11,120 nucleotides of DNA from an uncultured Rhizobiaceae group bacterium (GCA_938009335.1 CALLHT010000245.1:1-11120); one strand, 5' to 3'; positions 1 through 7,232 are shown, counted from the first letter of the stretch. Numbers and translations are program-made. The notes: generated by a model from the sequence alone, not told the origin.

Positions 1-277
1 ATCGTAAGAGAAGCGAACGTTTTTGCTTCAACATTTGAATATCCAAACATACAGCGAGTAGACGACTTGGGCTCTCTTGAAACCCCCTGTTTTTTTGAAG
101 TCACTCAGCTTAATGATTTGGGTTTGCCGGGTGCTGCTGCCCGGATATCTTGCGCGTGAGATTCTAGAATTTAACCAACGTGCTGGGAATATGCCAACTT
201 CTCGCAAGAACTTGAGGGGATTTGAGCGCCAACGGCTTGCAAAACCATTCATCTTTAGTTCAGATGGATCAGGCTAT
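1..277. other. Left flank without a supported gene
   Basis: No convincing gene is seen here. One + strand frame is open from base 1 to a TGA at 157-159 with no start codon inside the window, so it could be the last 52 codons of an upstream gene; its translation matches no family I recognise. A 5-bp inverted repeat CCGGG/CCCGG (127-131 and 140-144) has no T-run after it and is not a good terminator. TTGCCG (124-129) and TATCTT (146-151), 16 bases apart, are a weak sigma-70-like pair that might drive the feuN-feuP-feuQ genes, but matches of this quality are common by chance. Confidence 0.4.
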
Positions 278-535
278 ATGGGGATTATGTTGAGTAGAAC
301 CTTGCGCATATTGGCGTTGATCATTTTCACAACGCCGTTTTTTGCTGTGCCAGCATACGCTGACAAGTGCAGTGATGCTGCGCGCAGTCTTGTAGCTTCA
401 GAGCCGAATGCAACGCTTCTGTCGGTTCAGATGGAAGCTGGTAATAATGGTAAGACCATCTGTATAGTGCGCATGAAAATTGATTCTGGTGACGGTAATC
501 CACCACGGGTGGTGGAACGTCGGGTTAATTCATAA
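278..535 (+). CDS. feuN: Small exported protein, probable FeuN modulator of FeuQ
   Basis: The gene encodes about 85 residues. An N-terminal hydrophobic stretch (about residues 9-28) ends in a good signal peptidase site after A-Y-A at residue 28, leaving a mature periplasmic protein of about 57 residues. The mature part has two cysteines (31 and 62) that could form a disulfide. Its strand-rich C-terminal half (about 45-85) resembles a small PepSY-like domain by eye. The gene lies 15 bases ahead of feuP. In Sinorhizobium meliloti a small periplasmic protein, FeuN, is encoded just upstream of feuP and restrains signalling by the FeuQ kinase; position, size and export signal fit that role here. 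The name therefore rests mainly on synteny. The start at 278 follows GGATCAGG (266-273); ATG 287 is also possible and leaves the signal peptide intact. An in-frame ATG at 77 would bury the signal peptide and is unlikely. Confidence 0.68.
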   Translation: MGIMLSRTLRILALIIFTTPFFAVPAYADKCSDAARSLVASEPNATLLSVQMEAGNNGKTICIVRMKIDSGDGNPPRVVERRVNS

Positions 536-550
536 TAGCGGACTTAAAAC

Positions 551-1213
551 ATGCGGATTCTTATCGTAGAAGACGAAAAAGACCTAAATCGCCAACTGGA
601 AGATGCCTGTTTAGAAGCCGGTTATGTGGTGGATAAGGCCTATGATGGCGAAGAAGGTCATTTTCTTGGCGATACAGAACCTTATGACGCCGTGATATTG
701 GATATCGGCTTGCCGGAAATGGATGGATTGACCATCCTCGAGAAATGGCGTGAGAACGGCAAAACCATGCCCGTACTCATGTTGACCGCGAGGGATCGAT
801 GGAGTGACAAAGTCACAGGCATGGACGCAGGCGCTGACGATTATGTTGCAAAACCATTTCATATAGAAGAAGTGCTGGCGCGTTTGCGTGCCTTGATCCG
901 CCGATCTTCAGGGCAAGCCTCATCGCAACTGACCTGCGGTGAAATTGTTTTTGATACTCGAACATCGAAAGTCACCTATCAGGGTAGCGCGGTCAAGCTG
1001 ACCTCGCATGAACTTCGTCTTTTGTCCTACCTGTTGCATCATCCCGGTGAAGTGATTTCGCGGACAGAGCTCACCGAGCATTTGTATGACCAAGATTTTG
1101 ACAAAGACTCAAACACCATTGAAGTATTTGTCGGGCGGTTGCGCAAGAAACTGGATCCTGATTTCGTCGAAACGGTTCGTGGCCTTGGATACAGGTTGCG
1201 TGAAAACACCTGA
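551..1213 (+). CDS. feuP: OmpR/PhoB-family response regulator FeuP
   Basis: A 220-residue response regulator of normal length. The N-terminal receiver domain (about 1-115) has the acidic pair E7/D8, phosphoacceptor D51 in I-L-D-I-G-L-P, T79 and K101. The C-terminal winged-helix DNA-binding domain (about 128-217) ends with the typical R-G-L-G-Y-R-L. It is followed by the sensor kinase gene with a one-base overlap and preceded by the small feuN-like gene, which is the rhizobial feuN-feuP-feuQ arrangement. In S. meliloti FeuP is needed for expression of the cyclic glucan exporter ndvA; in R. leguminosarum it was linked to iron uptake. Neither target can be inferred from this window. The ribosome binding site is weak, which fits translation coupled to the gene just upstream. 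The receiver and effector assignment is certain; the FeuP name rests on context and on resemblance to PhoP-type regulators. Confidence 0.88.
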   Translation: MRILIVEDEKDLNRQLEDACLEAGYVVDKAYDGEEGHFLGDTEPYDAVILDIGLPEMDGLTILEKWRENGKTMPVLMLTARDRWSDKVTGMDAGADDYVAKPFHIEEVLARLRALIRRSSGQASSQLTCGEIVFDTRTSKVTYQGSAVKLTSHELRLLSYLLHHPGEVISRTELTEHLYDQDFDKDSNTIEVFVGRLRKKLDPDFVETVRGLGYRLRENT

Positions 1214-2595
1214 TGTCAGGCTTGCGTAGAATTATCAGCGCTTGGGTGCCTGATACGCTCGCTGCCCGGCTTTTCTTATTGTCCTCTTGTGCCGCGATTG
1301 TCGGTGTAGCGCTTGCAGCGCTTGTTATTTCTTCCGAGTATCGCAACAACGCTCAAGAGCGTCTTAATGACATTTTGATCGCCAACATCTTTAATCTCAT
1401 GGGCAATGTGGAGCTTGATGAAGACGGCAAATTGATGGGCCTGCCCAACCTTGGAGACTCGCGTTATCAACTGTTTGATTCCGGTTGGTATTGGTCGGTT
1501 GAAAGAATAGGCGAGCCAGAGAAGCGCCTAGCCAGTCTTTCGCTTGCGGATCGGACCATTCTTGTCTCTGAAGGTCAGGAGTTTGATGAAACGTTTCAAC
1601 GACAGTTCCAGATGAATGATGAAAATGGCGAGGCTCTGCAGGGCCTCGAAGCGCAGGTTTTTCTGGGCGAGGGCAATCAGCTTTATAGTTTTAAGATCAC
1701 TGCTAATCAAAGCGCCTTAGACGATGAGATCTATGCATTCACACAACGCATTGCGCTAATATTGGGGTTACTTGCGTTCTCCATCATTGCTGCAACCTAT
1801 GTCGTCGTGAGATTGGGGCTAGAACCTGTTACACGCGCTACACAAAAACTAACTGCTGTCCGCAATGGAGATGCTGAGAAAATCGATGGATCCTATCCGG
1901 AAGAAATCCAGCCGCTGATTGATGAGACAAATGCCCTGATTGAATCCAACGCCGTGATTGTAGAACGTGCCCGAACCCAAGTGGGAAATCTCGCGCATTC
2001 GTTGAAAACGCCACTTGCCGTTATGCAAAATGAACTATCGTCCCTTTCTCCAGAAAAAGAGAGCCTCTTCAAAGAACAGTCCGATACCATGCGTAAGCAG
2101 GTGCAGCTCTATTTGGACCGTGCGCGAATCTCTGCGCGGCGTTCTACATCCGTTGCTAGTACACCGGCATTTCCTGTGTTGGAGAAATTGGCTTTGGTCG
2201 TAGCAAAACTTAACCGCAATACGGATATGGGGTTCGATCTCGAGCCAATTGAGGGTGTCAATTTTGCCGGGGAAGAGCCTGATCTGCAGGAAGTATTTGG
2301 CAATCTGCTCGAAAATGCCGCGAAATATGCAGAAACCACCATGGAAATTGGCTCAGATTTCCAAGAGGGTAAGTTGATCGTAACGGTGGAAGATGATGGA
2401 CCCGGTATGACCCCGAAACAGATTGAAAATGCGATGAAGCGTGGTGGTCGGGTTGATGAAGGCAAAACCGGGTGGGGCCTAGGTTTATCTATTGTTAGAG
2501 ATATTGTTGAAGAATACGAAGGTGAGTTTAATCTGGGCGTTTCTGATCTGGGAGGATTGAAAGCAACGGTGAAGCTGCCGGGGTTTAAGGCCTGA
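1213..2595 (+). CDS. feuQ: Sensor histidine kinase FeuQ
   Basis: A 460-residue membrane histidine kinase that should phosphorylate FeuP. Transmembrane segment 1 is at about 18-41 and segment 2 at about 180-203. They enclose a periplasmic sensor region of about 135 residues with no domain I recognise. A HAMP-like linker (about 204-255) follows. The phosphoacceptor is H262 in A-H-S-L-K-T-P-L, the H-box style of PhoQ-like kinases. The ATPase domain has an N box (N-L-L-E-N-A-A around 364-370), a G1 box D-D-G-P-G (394-398) and a G2 box G-W-G-L-G-L (420-425). The start ATG overlaps the feuP stop in TGATG, so the two genes are probably translationally coupled. The FeuN-like product would be exported to the same compartment as the sensor region, which makes that region its likely contact site; this is inference from what is known of S. 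meliloti. Confidence 0.88.
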   Translation: MSGLRRIISAWVPDTLAARLFLLSSCAAIVGVALAALVISSEYRNNAQERLNDILIANIFNLMGNVELDEDGKLMGLPNLGDSRYQLFDSGWYWSVERIGEPEKRLASLSLADRTILVSEGQEFDETFQRQFQMNDENGEALQGLEAQVFLGEGNQLYSFKITANQSALDDEIYAFTQRIALILGLLAFSIIAATYVVVRLGLEPVTRATQKLTAVRNGDAEKIDGSYPEEIQPLIDETNALIESNAVIVERARTQVGNLAHSLKTPLAVMQNELSSLSPEKESLFKEQSDTMRKQVQLYLDRARISARRSTSVASTPAFPVLEKLALVVAKLNRNTDMGFDLEPIEGVNFAGEEPDLQEVFGNLLENAAKYAETTMEIGSDFQEGKLIVTVEDDGPGMTPKQIENAMKRGGRVDEGKTGWGLGLSIVRDIVEEYEGEFNLGVSDLGGLKATVKLPGFKA

Positions 2596-2618
2596 CGAAC
2601 GATATGAATAATGGTTGT

Positions 2619-2635
2619 TGTTCAAAATTTGAACA
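2619..2635. repeat. 17-bp perfect palindrome, possible operator
   Basis: TGTTCAAAATTTGAACA is a perfect inverted repeat with 8-base arms around A2627. It sits in the 87-base gap between feuQ and the lipoprotein gene, about 48 bases before the lipoprotein start. That size and symmetry suit a dimeric repressor or activator, or a FeuP-type site, but no bound factor can be named. The arms are short and A/T rich at the centre and there is no T-run, so a terminator is unlikely. Confidence 0.45.
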
Positions 2636-2682
2636 CGATCAAAGTGTAAGCATTGGCGTGCTGGGGTAGGAAAGGAAACATG

Positions 2683-3153
2683 ATGTGGCGATCATCAAGT
2701 AAATTGCAAAAGACAACGGTTCTGGTGGCCTGTGTCCTACTTTCAGCGTGTAATACATCTAACGAAACCATTGGTGCCACCGCCGGCGCAATCGCGGGTG
2801 GTGTGGTTGGCAACCAGTTTGGTGGCGGTCGCGGCCGGACTGTGGCAACTGTTGTAGGCGCCCTTGCCGGTGGTGTTATCGGCGGAAATATTGGCCGTAA
2901 CCTGGATGGTCGTAGTCGCGAAGCCGCACTGCAAGCTGAGTATAACGCTCTTGAAAACGGTCGTTCTGGACAGCCTGTTGCATGGCAGGGAACCGGCTCA
3001 ACTTATGGTCAGGTAGTGCCGCAGCAAGCGTATCAAGTCGGATCTCAGGATTGCCGACGTTATACCCATACGATCTATGTCGACGGTCAACCCAGTCAGG
3101 CAAGTGGTACGGCATGCCGAAATGCGGATGGCACTTGGACTCCGCTGGCATAG
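2683..3153 (+). CDS. Glycine-zipper outer membrane lipoprotein (17 kDa antigen type)
   Basis: A 156-residue lipoprotein. The signal peptide ends in a lipobox L-S-A-C, with C23 as the lipidated residue. Two glycine-zipper membrane segments follow (about 31-49 and 55-74, repeated G-x-x-x-G). The C-terminal domain (about 98-156) contains W-Q-G-T-G and two cysteines (124, 145) and ends N-A-D-G-T-W-T-P-L; this layout matches the Rickettsia 17 kDa surface antigen / RT0821 family. Such proteins sit in the outer membrane; their role is unclear, probably structural or envelope stress related. The start at 2683 lies six bases after AGGAAAGGA (2668-2676). ATG 2680 is an equal alternative one codon upstream, while a TTG at 2653 would precede that ribosome binding site. 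The gene stands alone between feuQ and ccmI with gaps of 87 and 96 bases, so it may be its own transcript. Confidence 0.85.
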   Translation: MWRSSSKLQKTTVLVACVLLSACNTSNETIGATAGAIAGGVVGNQFGGGRGRTVATVVGALAGGVIGGNIGRNLDGRSREAALQAEYNALENGRSGQPVAWQGTGSTYGQVVPQQAYQVGSQDCRRYTHTIYVDGQPSQASGTACRNADGTWTPLA

Positions 3154-3176
3154 TTTCACTGGATGCCCACGAAACT
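3152..3176. other. Weak stem-loop after the lipoprotein gene
   Basis: AGTTTC (3152-3157) and GAAACT (3171-3176) form a 6-bp stem with a 13-base loop starting inside the lipoprotein stop codon. There is no T-run, so this is at best a weak or Rho-assisted 3' end. The rest of the gap to ccmI holds TTGATT (3196-3201) and TAAGTC (3219-3224), 17 bases apart, whose second half is too poor to call a promoter. Confidence 0.2.
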
Positions 3177-3249
3177 GTGATGCCACCCGCGTCAATTGAT
3201 TACGGATTTTCAGCTTCCTAAGTCCCACATTGCAAGATAAGAAGACAGC

Positions 3250-4350
3250 ATGTTTTTTTGGATTGCGATTGTTGGAATTTTGCTGCTGACGCTTGTTGCG
3301 ATTTGGCGTTCGTGGGCATCGCAGCTTCATGCCGATATCACTGCTGAACAAAGTGATGTTGCAATCTACAATGCGCGGGTTGAAGAGATTGAGCGCGATC
3401 TGGTCGCAAAGCGTCTTGATCCTGAAATGGCTGAAGCCGCCAAAGCTGAAGAAGCTCGAAAACTACTCAAATCCCAAACTAGCGTTGACACACAACAGTC
3501 AGCGAGCGAACAACCCAGCGGTTGGTGGATGACATTGGGTCTGTTTTCAATTCCGCTGGTTTCGGTTTTGATTTATCTCAGCATTGGTACGCCACCTGGT
3601 TCTCAAACGAGCGAAGAAGCGCCGGAAGTAGCGCAACAGTCAATGGATCAATTGATTGCGGCTGCCGAACGGCGTCTGGAAACCAATCCGGACGATCTAC
3701 AAGGATGGCAGGTACTTGCTCCGGTTTATTTACGCCAGCAGGAATTCACCAAAGCCGAGAACGCCTTTCGCAACATTATTCGAATTAATGGTGAGAGTAC
3801 GGAAGTCCTCAGCACCCTTGGCGAGGTGCAGGTTGCAAAGGCCAGTGGCCAGGTTACTTCGGCAGCACTACAATCTTTCGAGCGTGCAATTGCTCTGGAT
3901 GCGAAAAATTCAAATGCGCGTTTCTTTATTGGCCTTTATGCGTTCCAAACAAATGATCGCGATGGTGCAAAGGCCGCTTGGCAAACCATGATTGAGGGTG
4001 CCAAAGGTGACGAAGATTGGCTTCCAGCGATAAAAAGACGTGTGGCGCAGCTCGAAGAAACCGACACCGATGGCCCCACACCTGACTCCGTTGAAGAAAT
4101 CACAAACCTCCCGCAAGAGGAGCAACAAGCTCGCATTCAATCAATGGTCGCAGGATTGGCGGCCCGTCTGGAGGAAAACCCCACGGACAAAGCAGGTTGG
4201 TTACGTCTGGTCAGAGCCTATATGGTGTTAGGGCAACCGGAAGAAGCCGATGATGCATTGACGAATGCAAAACAGGCATTTCCCGGAGACCAGGAATTCG
4301 CAGAACAGCTTCAGAATGCCAAACAGATGCCGCAAGGAGCAAGCAATTGA
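3250..4350 (+). CDS. ccmI: Cytochrome c maturation protein CcmI (CycH)
   Basis: A 366-residue membrane protein of system I cytochrome c biogenesis. CcmI binds the C-terminus of apocytochrome c and hands it to the CcmF/CcmH haem ligation complex. Two transmembrane segments are visible at about 2-19 and 92-113. They flank a charged cytoplasmic segment (about 20-90) with coiled-coil character, corresponding to the CcmI-1 part. The periplasmic CcmI-2 part (about 134-345) is helical and repeats the TPR pattern, for example around 140-180 and 307-345. The full-length stand-alone CcmI with a separate short CcmH is the alphaproteobacterial arrangement (rhizobial cycH), unlike the fused CcmH of E. coli. 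It is the first gene of the ccmI-ccmE-ccmF-ccmH operon and its end overlaps ccmE by four bases. A modest ribosome binding site GAAGA lies ahead of ATG 3250. Confidence 0.93.
   Translation: MFFWIAIVGILLLTLVAIWRSWASQLHADITAEQSDVAIYNARVEEIERDLVAKRLDPEMAEAAKAEEARKLLKSQTSVDTQQSASEQPSGWWMTLGLFSIPLVSVLIYLSIGTPPGSQTSEEAPEVAQQSMDQLIAAAERRLETNPDDLQGWQVLAPVYLRQQEFTKAENAFRNIIRINGESTEVLSTLGEVQVAKASGQVTSAALQSFERAIALDAKNSNARFFIGLYAFQTNDRDGAKAAWQTMIEGAKGDEDWLPAIKRRVAQLEETDTDGPTPDSVEEITNLPQEEQQARIQSMVAGLAARLEENPTDKAGWLRLVRAYMVLGQPEEADDALTNAKQAFPGDQEFAEQLQNAKQMPQGASN
4334..4339 (+). promoter_or_regulatory. Strong ribosome binding site fixing the ccmE TTG start
   Basis: AAGGAG lies seven bases ahead of TTG 4347, inside the last codons of ccmI. 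No ATG or GTG is near the expected N-terminus, and the family's N-terminal basic residues plus membrane helix begin right after this TTG. This decides the unusual start. Confidence 0.8.
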
Positions 4351-4790
4351 CGAGAAAACAGAAACGGTTTGCAGGCATCGCAATTATTGGCGCAGTTATT
4401 GCCTTAGCACTGGGCCTTGCCTCATTTGCTCTGCGTGATGAGATTGTTTTCTTTTTTGATCCCACTGATGTGGTTGCTGGTAATAAAGTGCAACCGGGTG
4501 AACGGTTTCGAATCGGCGGGCTAGTGGAAGACGGCAGTGTTGAAAAGAACGAAACCGTTATCTCCTTTGTGGTAACCGATGGTGATTACAGCGTTCCTAT
4601 CAGCTTTGACGGGATTTTGCCGGACCTGTTTCGCGAAGGCCAAGGCATTATTGCCGAAGGAAAACTACAATCAGACGGCCGCTTTATTGCGGATAACGTT
4701 CTGGCAAAGCATGATGAAAATTACGTTCCAAAAGAACTTGAAGACGTGTTGAAAGATAAAGACGTCTGGAAAGGGGAGCCAAAACAGTGA
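4347..4790 (+). CDS. ccmE: Haem chaperone CcmE (CycJ)
   Basis: A 147-residue periplasmic haem chaperone anchored by one N-terminal helix (about 8-29). CcmE binds haem covalently through a histidine and passes it to apocytochrome c through CcmF. The haem-binding residue is H122 in L-A-K-H-D-E-N-Y, with Y126 as the usual axial ligand; this motif is diagnostic. The central region (about 45-120) is the beta-barrel OB fold with G-x-R-F-R-I-G-G-L-V at 51-60. Translation starts at TTG 4347, which shares TTGA with the ccmI stop, so ccmI and ccmE should be translationally coupled. The C-terminal tail is charged and flexible, as in the family. Length and motif are normal and no damage is seen. Confidence 0.95.
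   Translation: MTRKQKRFAGIAIIGAVIALALGLASFALRDEIVFFFDPTDVVAGNKVQPGERFRIGGLVEDGSVEKNETVISFVVTDGDYSVPISFDGILPDLFREGQGIIAEGKLQSDGRFIADNVLAKHDENYVPKELEDVLKDKDVWKGEPKQ
4771..4778 (+). promoter_or_regulatory. Strong ribosome binding site fixing the ccmF GTG start
   Basis: AAGGGGAG lies eight bases ahead of GTG 4787, within the end of ccmE. The GTG overlaps the ccmE stop as GTGA. The conserved N-terminus of CcmF begins directly at this codon, which supports it over any later ATG. Confidence 0.75.
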
Positions 4791-6766
4791 TTGCCGAGAT
4801 CGGACATTTTGCTCTCATCCTCGCATTAGCGCTTTCGCTGGTGCAATCTGTAATCCCGTTTTGGGGCGCGCGTAAAAACGATGCAGGCCTGATGGCGGCA
4901 GGAACGACAACTGCGGTGCTTGGGTTTTTCGCAGTCTCACTTTCATTTGTGGCGCTGACGCATGCTTACATTACCTCAGACTTTTCGCTGGTGAACGTTT
5001 GGCAAAACTCCCACACTGATAAACCACTGCTCTACAAAATTACTGGCGTATGGGGAAACCATGAAGGGTCTATTCTGCTGTGGGTTTTGATCCTGACTCT
5101 GTTCTCGGCACTACTTGCAGCGTTTGCAGTCAATCTGCCGTCTCGTTTGAAAGCGGACGTGCTTGCCGTTCAAGGTTGGGTCACCGTGGCTTTCCTGCTC
5201 TTCACCATTTTCACGTCAAATCCGTTTACCCGCATGGAACAGGTTCCTACTGAAGGTCGTGACCTGAACCCGATCTTGCAGGACATTGGCTTGGCTATTC
5301 ATCCGCCGCTTTTGTATGTTGGGTATGTAGGGTTTTCCCTAACCTTTTCCTTCGCAATGGCAGCCATGATTAGTGGTCGTATTGATGGGGCGTGGGCAAG
5401 ATATGTGCGCCCCTGGGCTTTGCTTGCTTGGGTGTTTCTGACAGCAGGCATCGCGATGGGCTCTTACTGGGCCTATTACGAACTTGGCTGGGGTGGTTGG
5501 TGGTTCTGGGACCCTGTGGAAAACGCATCCTTCATGCCCTGGCTCGTTGGAACAGCATTGATCCATTCAGCGGTGGTGATGGAAAAGCGCGACGCTTTGA
5601 AGATCTGGACGATTCTTCTGGCGCTCCTAACATTCTCACTTTCGCTGCTTGGAACCTTCATCGTTCGTTCTGGTGTGCTTACGTCTGTTCACAGTTTCGC
5701 GTCAGACCCAACACGTGGCATTTTCATTCTGATGATCCTCCTAATCTTCATTGGCGGTTCGCTGGCGTTGTTTGCGCTGCGGGCAAATGTCCTGCAACAA
5801 GGCGGGTTGTTCCAACCGATCTCCCGTGAGGGAGCTTTGGTTTTTAACAACCTGTTTATGACTGTATCCTGTGCAACGGTTTTGTTGGGAACGCTTTATC
5901 CGCTATTTCTTGAAGCCGTCGATGGATCAAAGATTTCCGTTGGCCCGCCTTACTTCAATCTGACCTTCGGGCCCTTAATGATCCCGATCCTGCTGGCGGT
6001 TCCGTTTGGGCCGCTGATGGCGTGGAAGCGCAGTGACCTAATGCCGATCTTGCAGAGATTGTATTTCATTTCCGGCACTGCTTTGTTTGCAGCGGTGATC
6101 GCATTGTCATTTATTGATGGTGCAGGCGTATTCTCCGCATTGGCAGTTGGTATTGCAGTTTGGGTCATGCTCGGCTCCTTAATGGAAATTTGGCAGCGCT
6201 CAGGATTTCCAAAATCATCGGCTTCAACCGCATTTGCTCGACTATCAGGATTGCCTCGCTCTACCTGGGGAACTGCATTCGCGCATTTTGGTCTGGGAGT
6301 GATGGTTCTGGGTATCGTCGGCGCAACCGCCTTCAGCACGGAGGATGGTGCGCTGTTAAGGAAAGGCGAAAAGCTCGAACTGTCCGGCTTTACACTGGTT
6401 CATGAAGGTAACGTGCGTCAGCAAGGTGCAAACTTCGTCTCGGATACGCTGGTTGTTTCGGTCCAGCGGGACGGTGTCGAAGAATTGCAAATGAAACCTG
6501 CCAAGCGGTTTTATACCGGCCATGGCTCAGCAACAACGGAAGCTGCGTTAAAAACATACTGGTTCTCCCAGCTCTATGTCTCAGTGGGTGACACCGATGA
6601 AGAGGGCAGGACTGTGCTACGCGCGTGGTGGAAATCGCAAGTGTTGCTCGTTTGGATTGGCCCGATCCTGATGGCATTTGGTGGTTTCCTGTCTCTAAGT
6701 GATCGCAGGCTACGCGTAGGCGTTGCGCAGAAGGCAAAAGCCCGAAGGAAGACAGTCAATGCATAA
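4787..6766 (+). CDS. ccmF: Cytochrome c haem lyase subunit CcmF (CycK)
   Basis: A 659-residue polytopic inner membrane protein, the core of the haem ligation complex that joins haem from CcmE to the cysteines of apocytochrome c. The tryptophan-rich WWD signature G-W-G-G-W-W-F-W-D-P-V-E-N is at 234-246 and would face the periplasm to bind haem. Four histidines match the known haem-ligand positions of the family: H172 (A-I-H-P-P), H260 (L-I-H-S-A), H302 (V-H-S-F) and H500 (A-H-F-G). Many hydrophobic helices run through the length, with a larger periplasmic region at about 515-615 before the last helix (about 617-637). It starts at GTG, overlaps ccmE by four bases and ccmH by eight. Length is normal for the family. 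It works with the neighbouring CcmI and CcmH. Confidence 0.97.
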   Translation: MIAEIGHFALILALALSLVQSVIPFWGARKNDAGLMAAGTTTAVLGFFAVSLSFVALTHAYITSDFSLVNVWQNSHTDKPLLYKITGVWGNHEGSILLWVLILTLFSALLAAFAVNLPSRLKADVLAVQGWVTVAFLLFTIFTSNPFTRMEQVPTEGRDLNPILQDIGLAIHPPLLYVGYVGFSLTFSFAMAAMISGRIDGAWARYVRPWALLAWVFLTAGIAMGSYWAYYELGWGGWWFWDPVENASFMPWLVGTALIHSAVVMEKRDALKIWTILLALLTFSLSLLGTFIVRSGVLTSVHSFASDPTRGIFILMILLIFIGGSLALFALRANVLQQGGLFQPISREGALVFNNLFMTVSCATVLLGTLYPLFLEAVDGSKISVGPPYFNLTFGPLMIPILLAVPFGPLMAWKRSDLMPILQRLYFISGTALFAAVIALSFIDGAGVFSALAVGIAVWVMLGSLMEIWQRSGFPKSSASTAFARLSGLPRSTWGTAFAHFGLGVMVLGIVGATAFSTEDGALLRKGEKLELSGFTLVHEGNVRQQGANFVSDTLVVSVQRDGVEELQMKPAKRFYTGHGSATTEAALKTYWFSQLYVSVGDTDEEGRTVLRAWWKSQVLLVWIGPILMAFGGFLSLSDRRLRVGVAQKAKARRKTVNA

Positions 6767-7232
6767 ATTGACCCGGCTCCTATTGGCCGCTGTCTTGGCC
6801 TTTTCGGTTTGCGTTCCCGCTTTCGCGGTAAATCCCGATGAGGTTTTGGACGATCCGGTATTGGAACAACGGGCACGGGAATTGTCTGTGCAAATCCGAT
6901 GCCTTGTGTGCCAGAATCAGTCGATTGATGATTCAGACGCGCAATTGGCACGCGACCTACGTGTGTTGGTTCGCGAGCAACTTCTTGAGGGCAAAACGGA
7001 TCAAGAGATTTTGGATTTCCTGGTTGATAGATACGGAGAGTTTGTCCTGCTGAAACCCCGGCTTGGTGCGCATACGTTAGCGCTTTGGGGGTTCCCGGTC
7101 GTGATATTGCTGGTCGGTGGATTTATCGCATACCGTACTTTTTCCAAGGCTCCAAAGCTGAGTGAAGATGCTCCAGAGCTTTCAGAAGAAGAGCTGCAAG
7201 CGCTTGAAAAAGTCATTGATGATAAATTGTGA
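6759..7232 (+). CDS. ccmH: Cytochrome c maturation thiol oxidoreductase CcmH (CycL)
   Basis: A 157-residue membrane-anchored protein that helps keep the apocytochrome c haem-binding cysteines reduced for ligation. A signal peptide (about 1-23, ending A-F-A) exports it. The redox motif R-C-L-V-C-Q-N-Q-S-I holds C48 and C51 and is diagnostic for CcmH/CycL. The three-helix domain spans about 30-100 and one C-terminal transmembrane helix lies at about 107-126, followed by an acidic cytoplasmic tail. This is the short form, without the TPR domain fused to it in E. coli; that role is played by CcmI here. ATG 6759 overlaps the end of ccmF by eight bases and has GAAGGAAG (6744-6751) at good spacing. 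An earlier in-frame start at 6723 would add a basic stretch before the signal peptide and is unlikely. It is the last gene of the ccm operon. Confidence 0.95.
   Translation: MHKLTRLLLAAVLAFSVCVPAFAVNPDEVLDDPVLEQRARELSVQIRCLVCQNQSIDDSDAQLARDLRVLVREQLLEGKTDQEILDFLVDRYGEFVLLKPRLGAHTLALWGFPVVILLVGGFIAYRTFSKAPKLSEDAPELSEEELQALEKVIDDKL

Noticed and set aside
28..252. Minus-strand frame of 74 codons in the left flank
   Set aside because: No recognisable domain, basic composition and no ribosome binding site seen; length is within chance for this stretch.
77..277. N-terminal extension of the feuN-like gene from ATG 77
   Set aside because: It would place 67 unrelated residues before a clear signal peptide.
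2109..2465. Minus-strand frame opposite feuQ
   Set aside because: Antisense shadow of the kinase ATPase region; serine and arginine rich, no family match.
2619..2635. SOS box (LexA site)
   Set aside because: Alphaproteobacterial LexA sites are direct GTTC-N7-GTTC repeats; this is an inverted GTTC-N7-GAAC, and the neighbouring genes are not SOS genes.
2653..2682. TTG start for the lipoprotein
   Set aside because: It would lie before the AGGAAAGGA site and add charged residues to the lipoprotein signal peptide.
2982..3221. 79-codon + strand frame over the lipoprotein end
   Set aside because: Out-of-frame shadow of the lipoprotein gene with no start signal or family match.
5392..5829. 145-codon + strand frame inside ccmF
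   Set aside because: Overlaps the conserved WWD region of ccmF in another frame; no independent evidence.
5950..6339. Minus-strand frame of 129 codons opposite ccmF
   Set aside because: Antisense shadow; low-complexity proline, alanine and threonine composition and no ribosome binding site seen.
6574..6951. Minus-strand frame of 125 codons across the ccmF-ccmH junction
   Set aside because: Arginine and proline rich antisense shadow with no recognisable domain.
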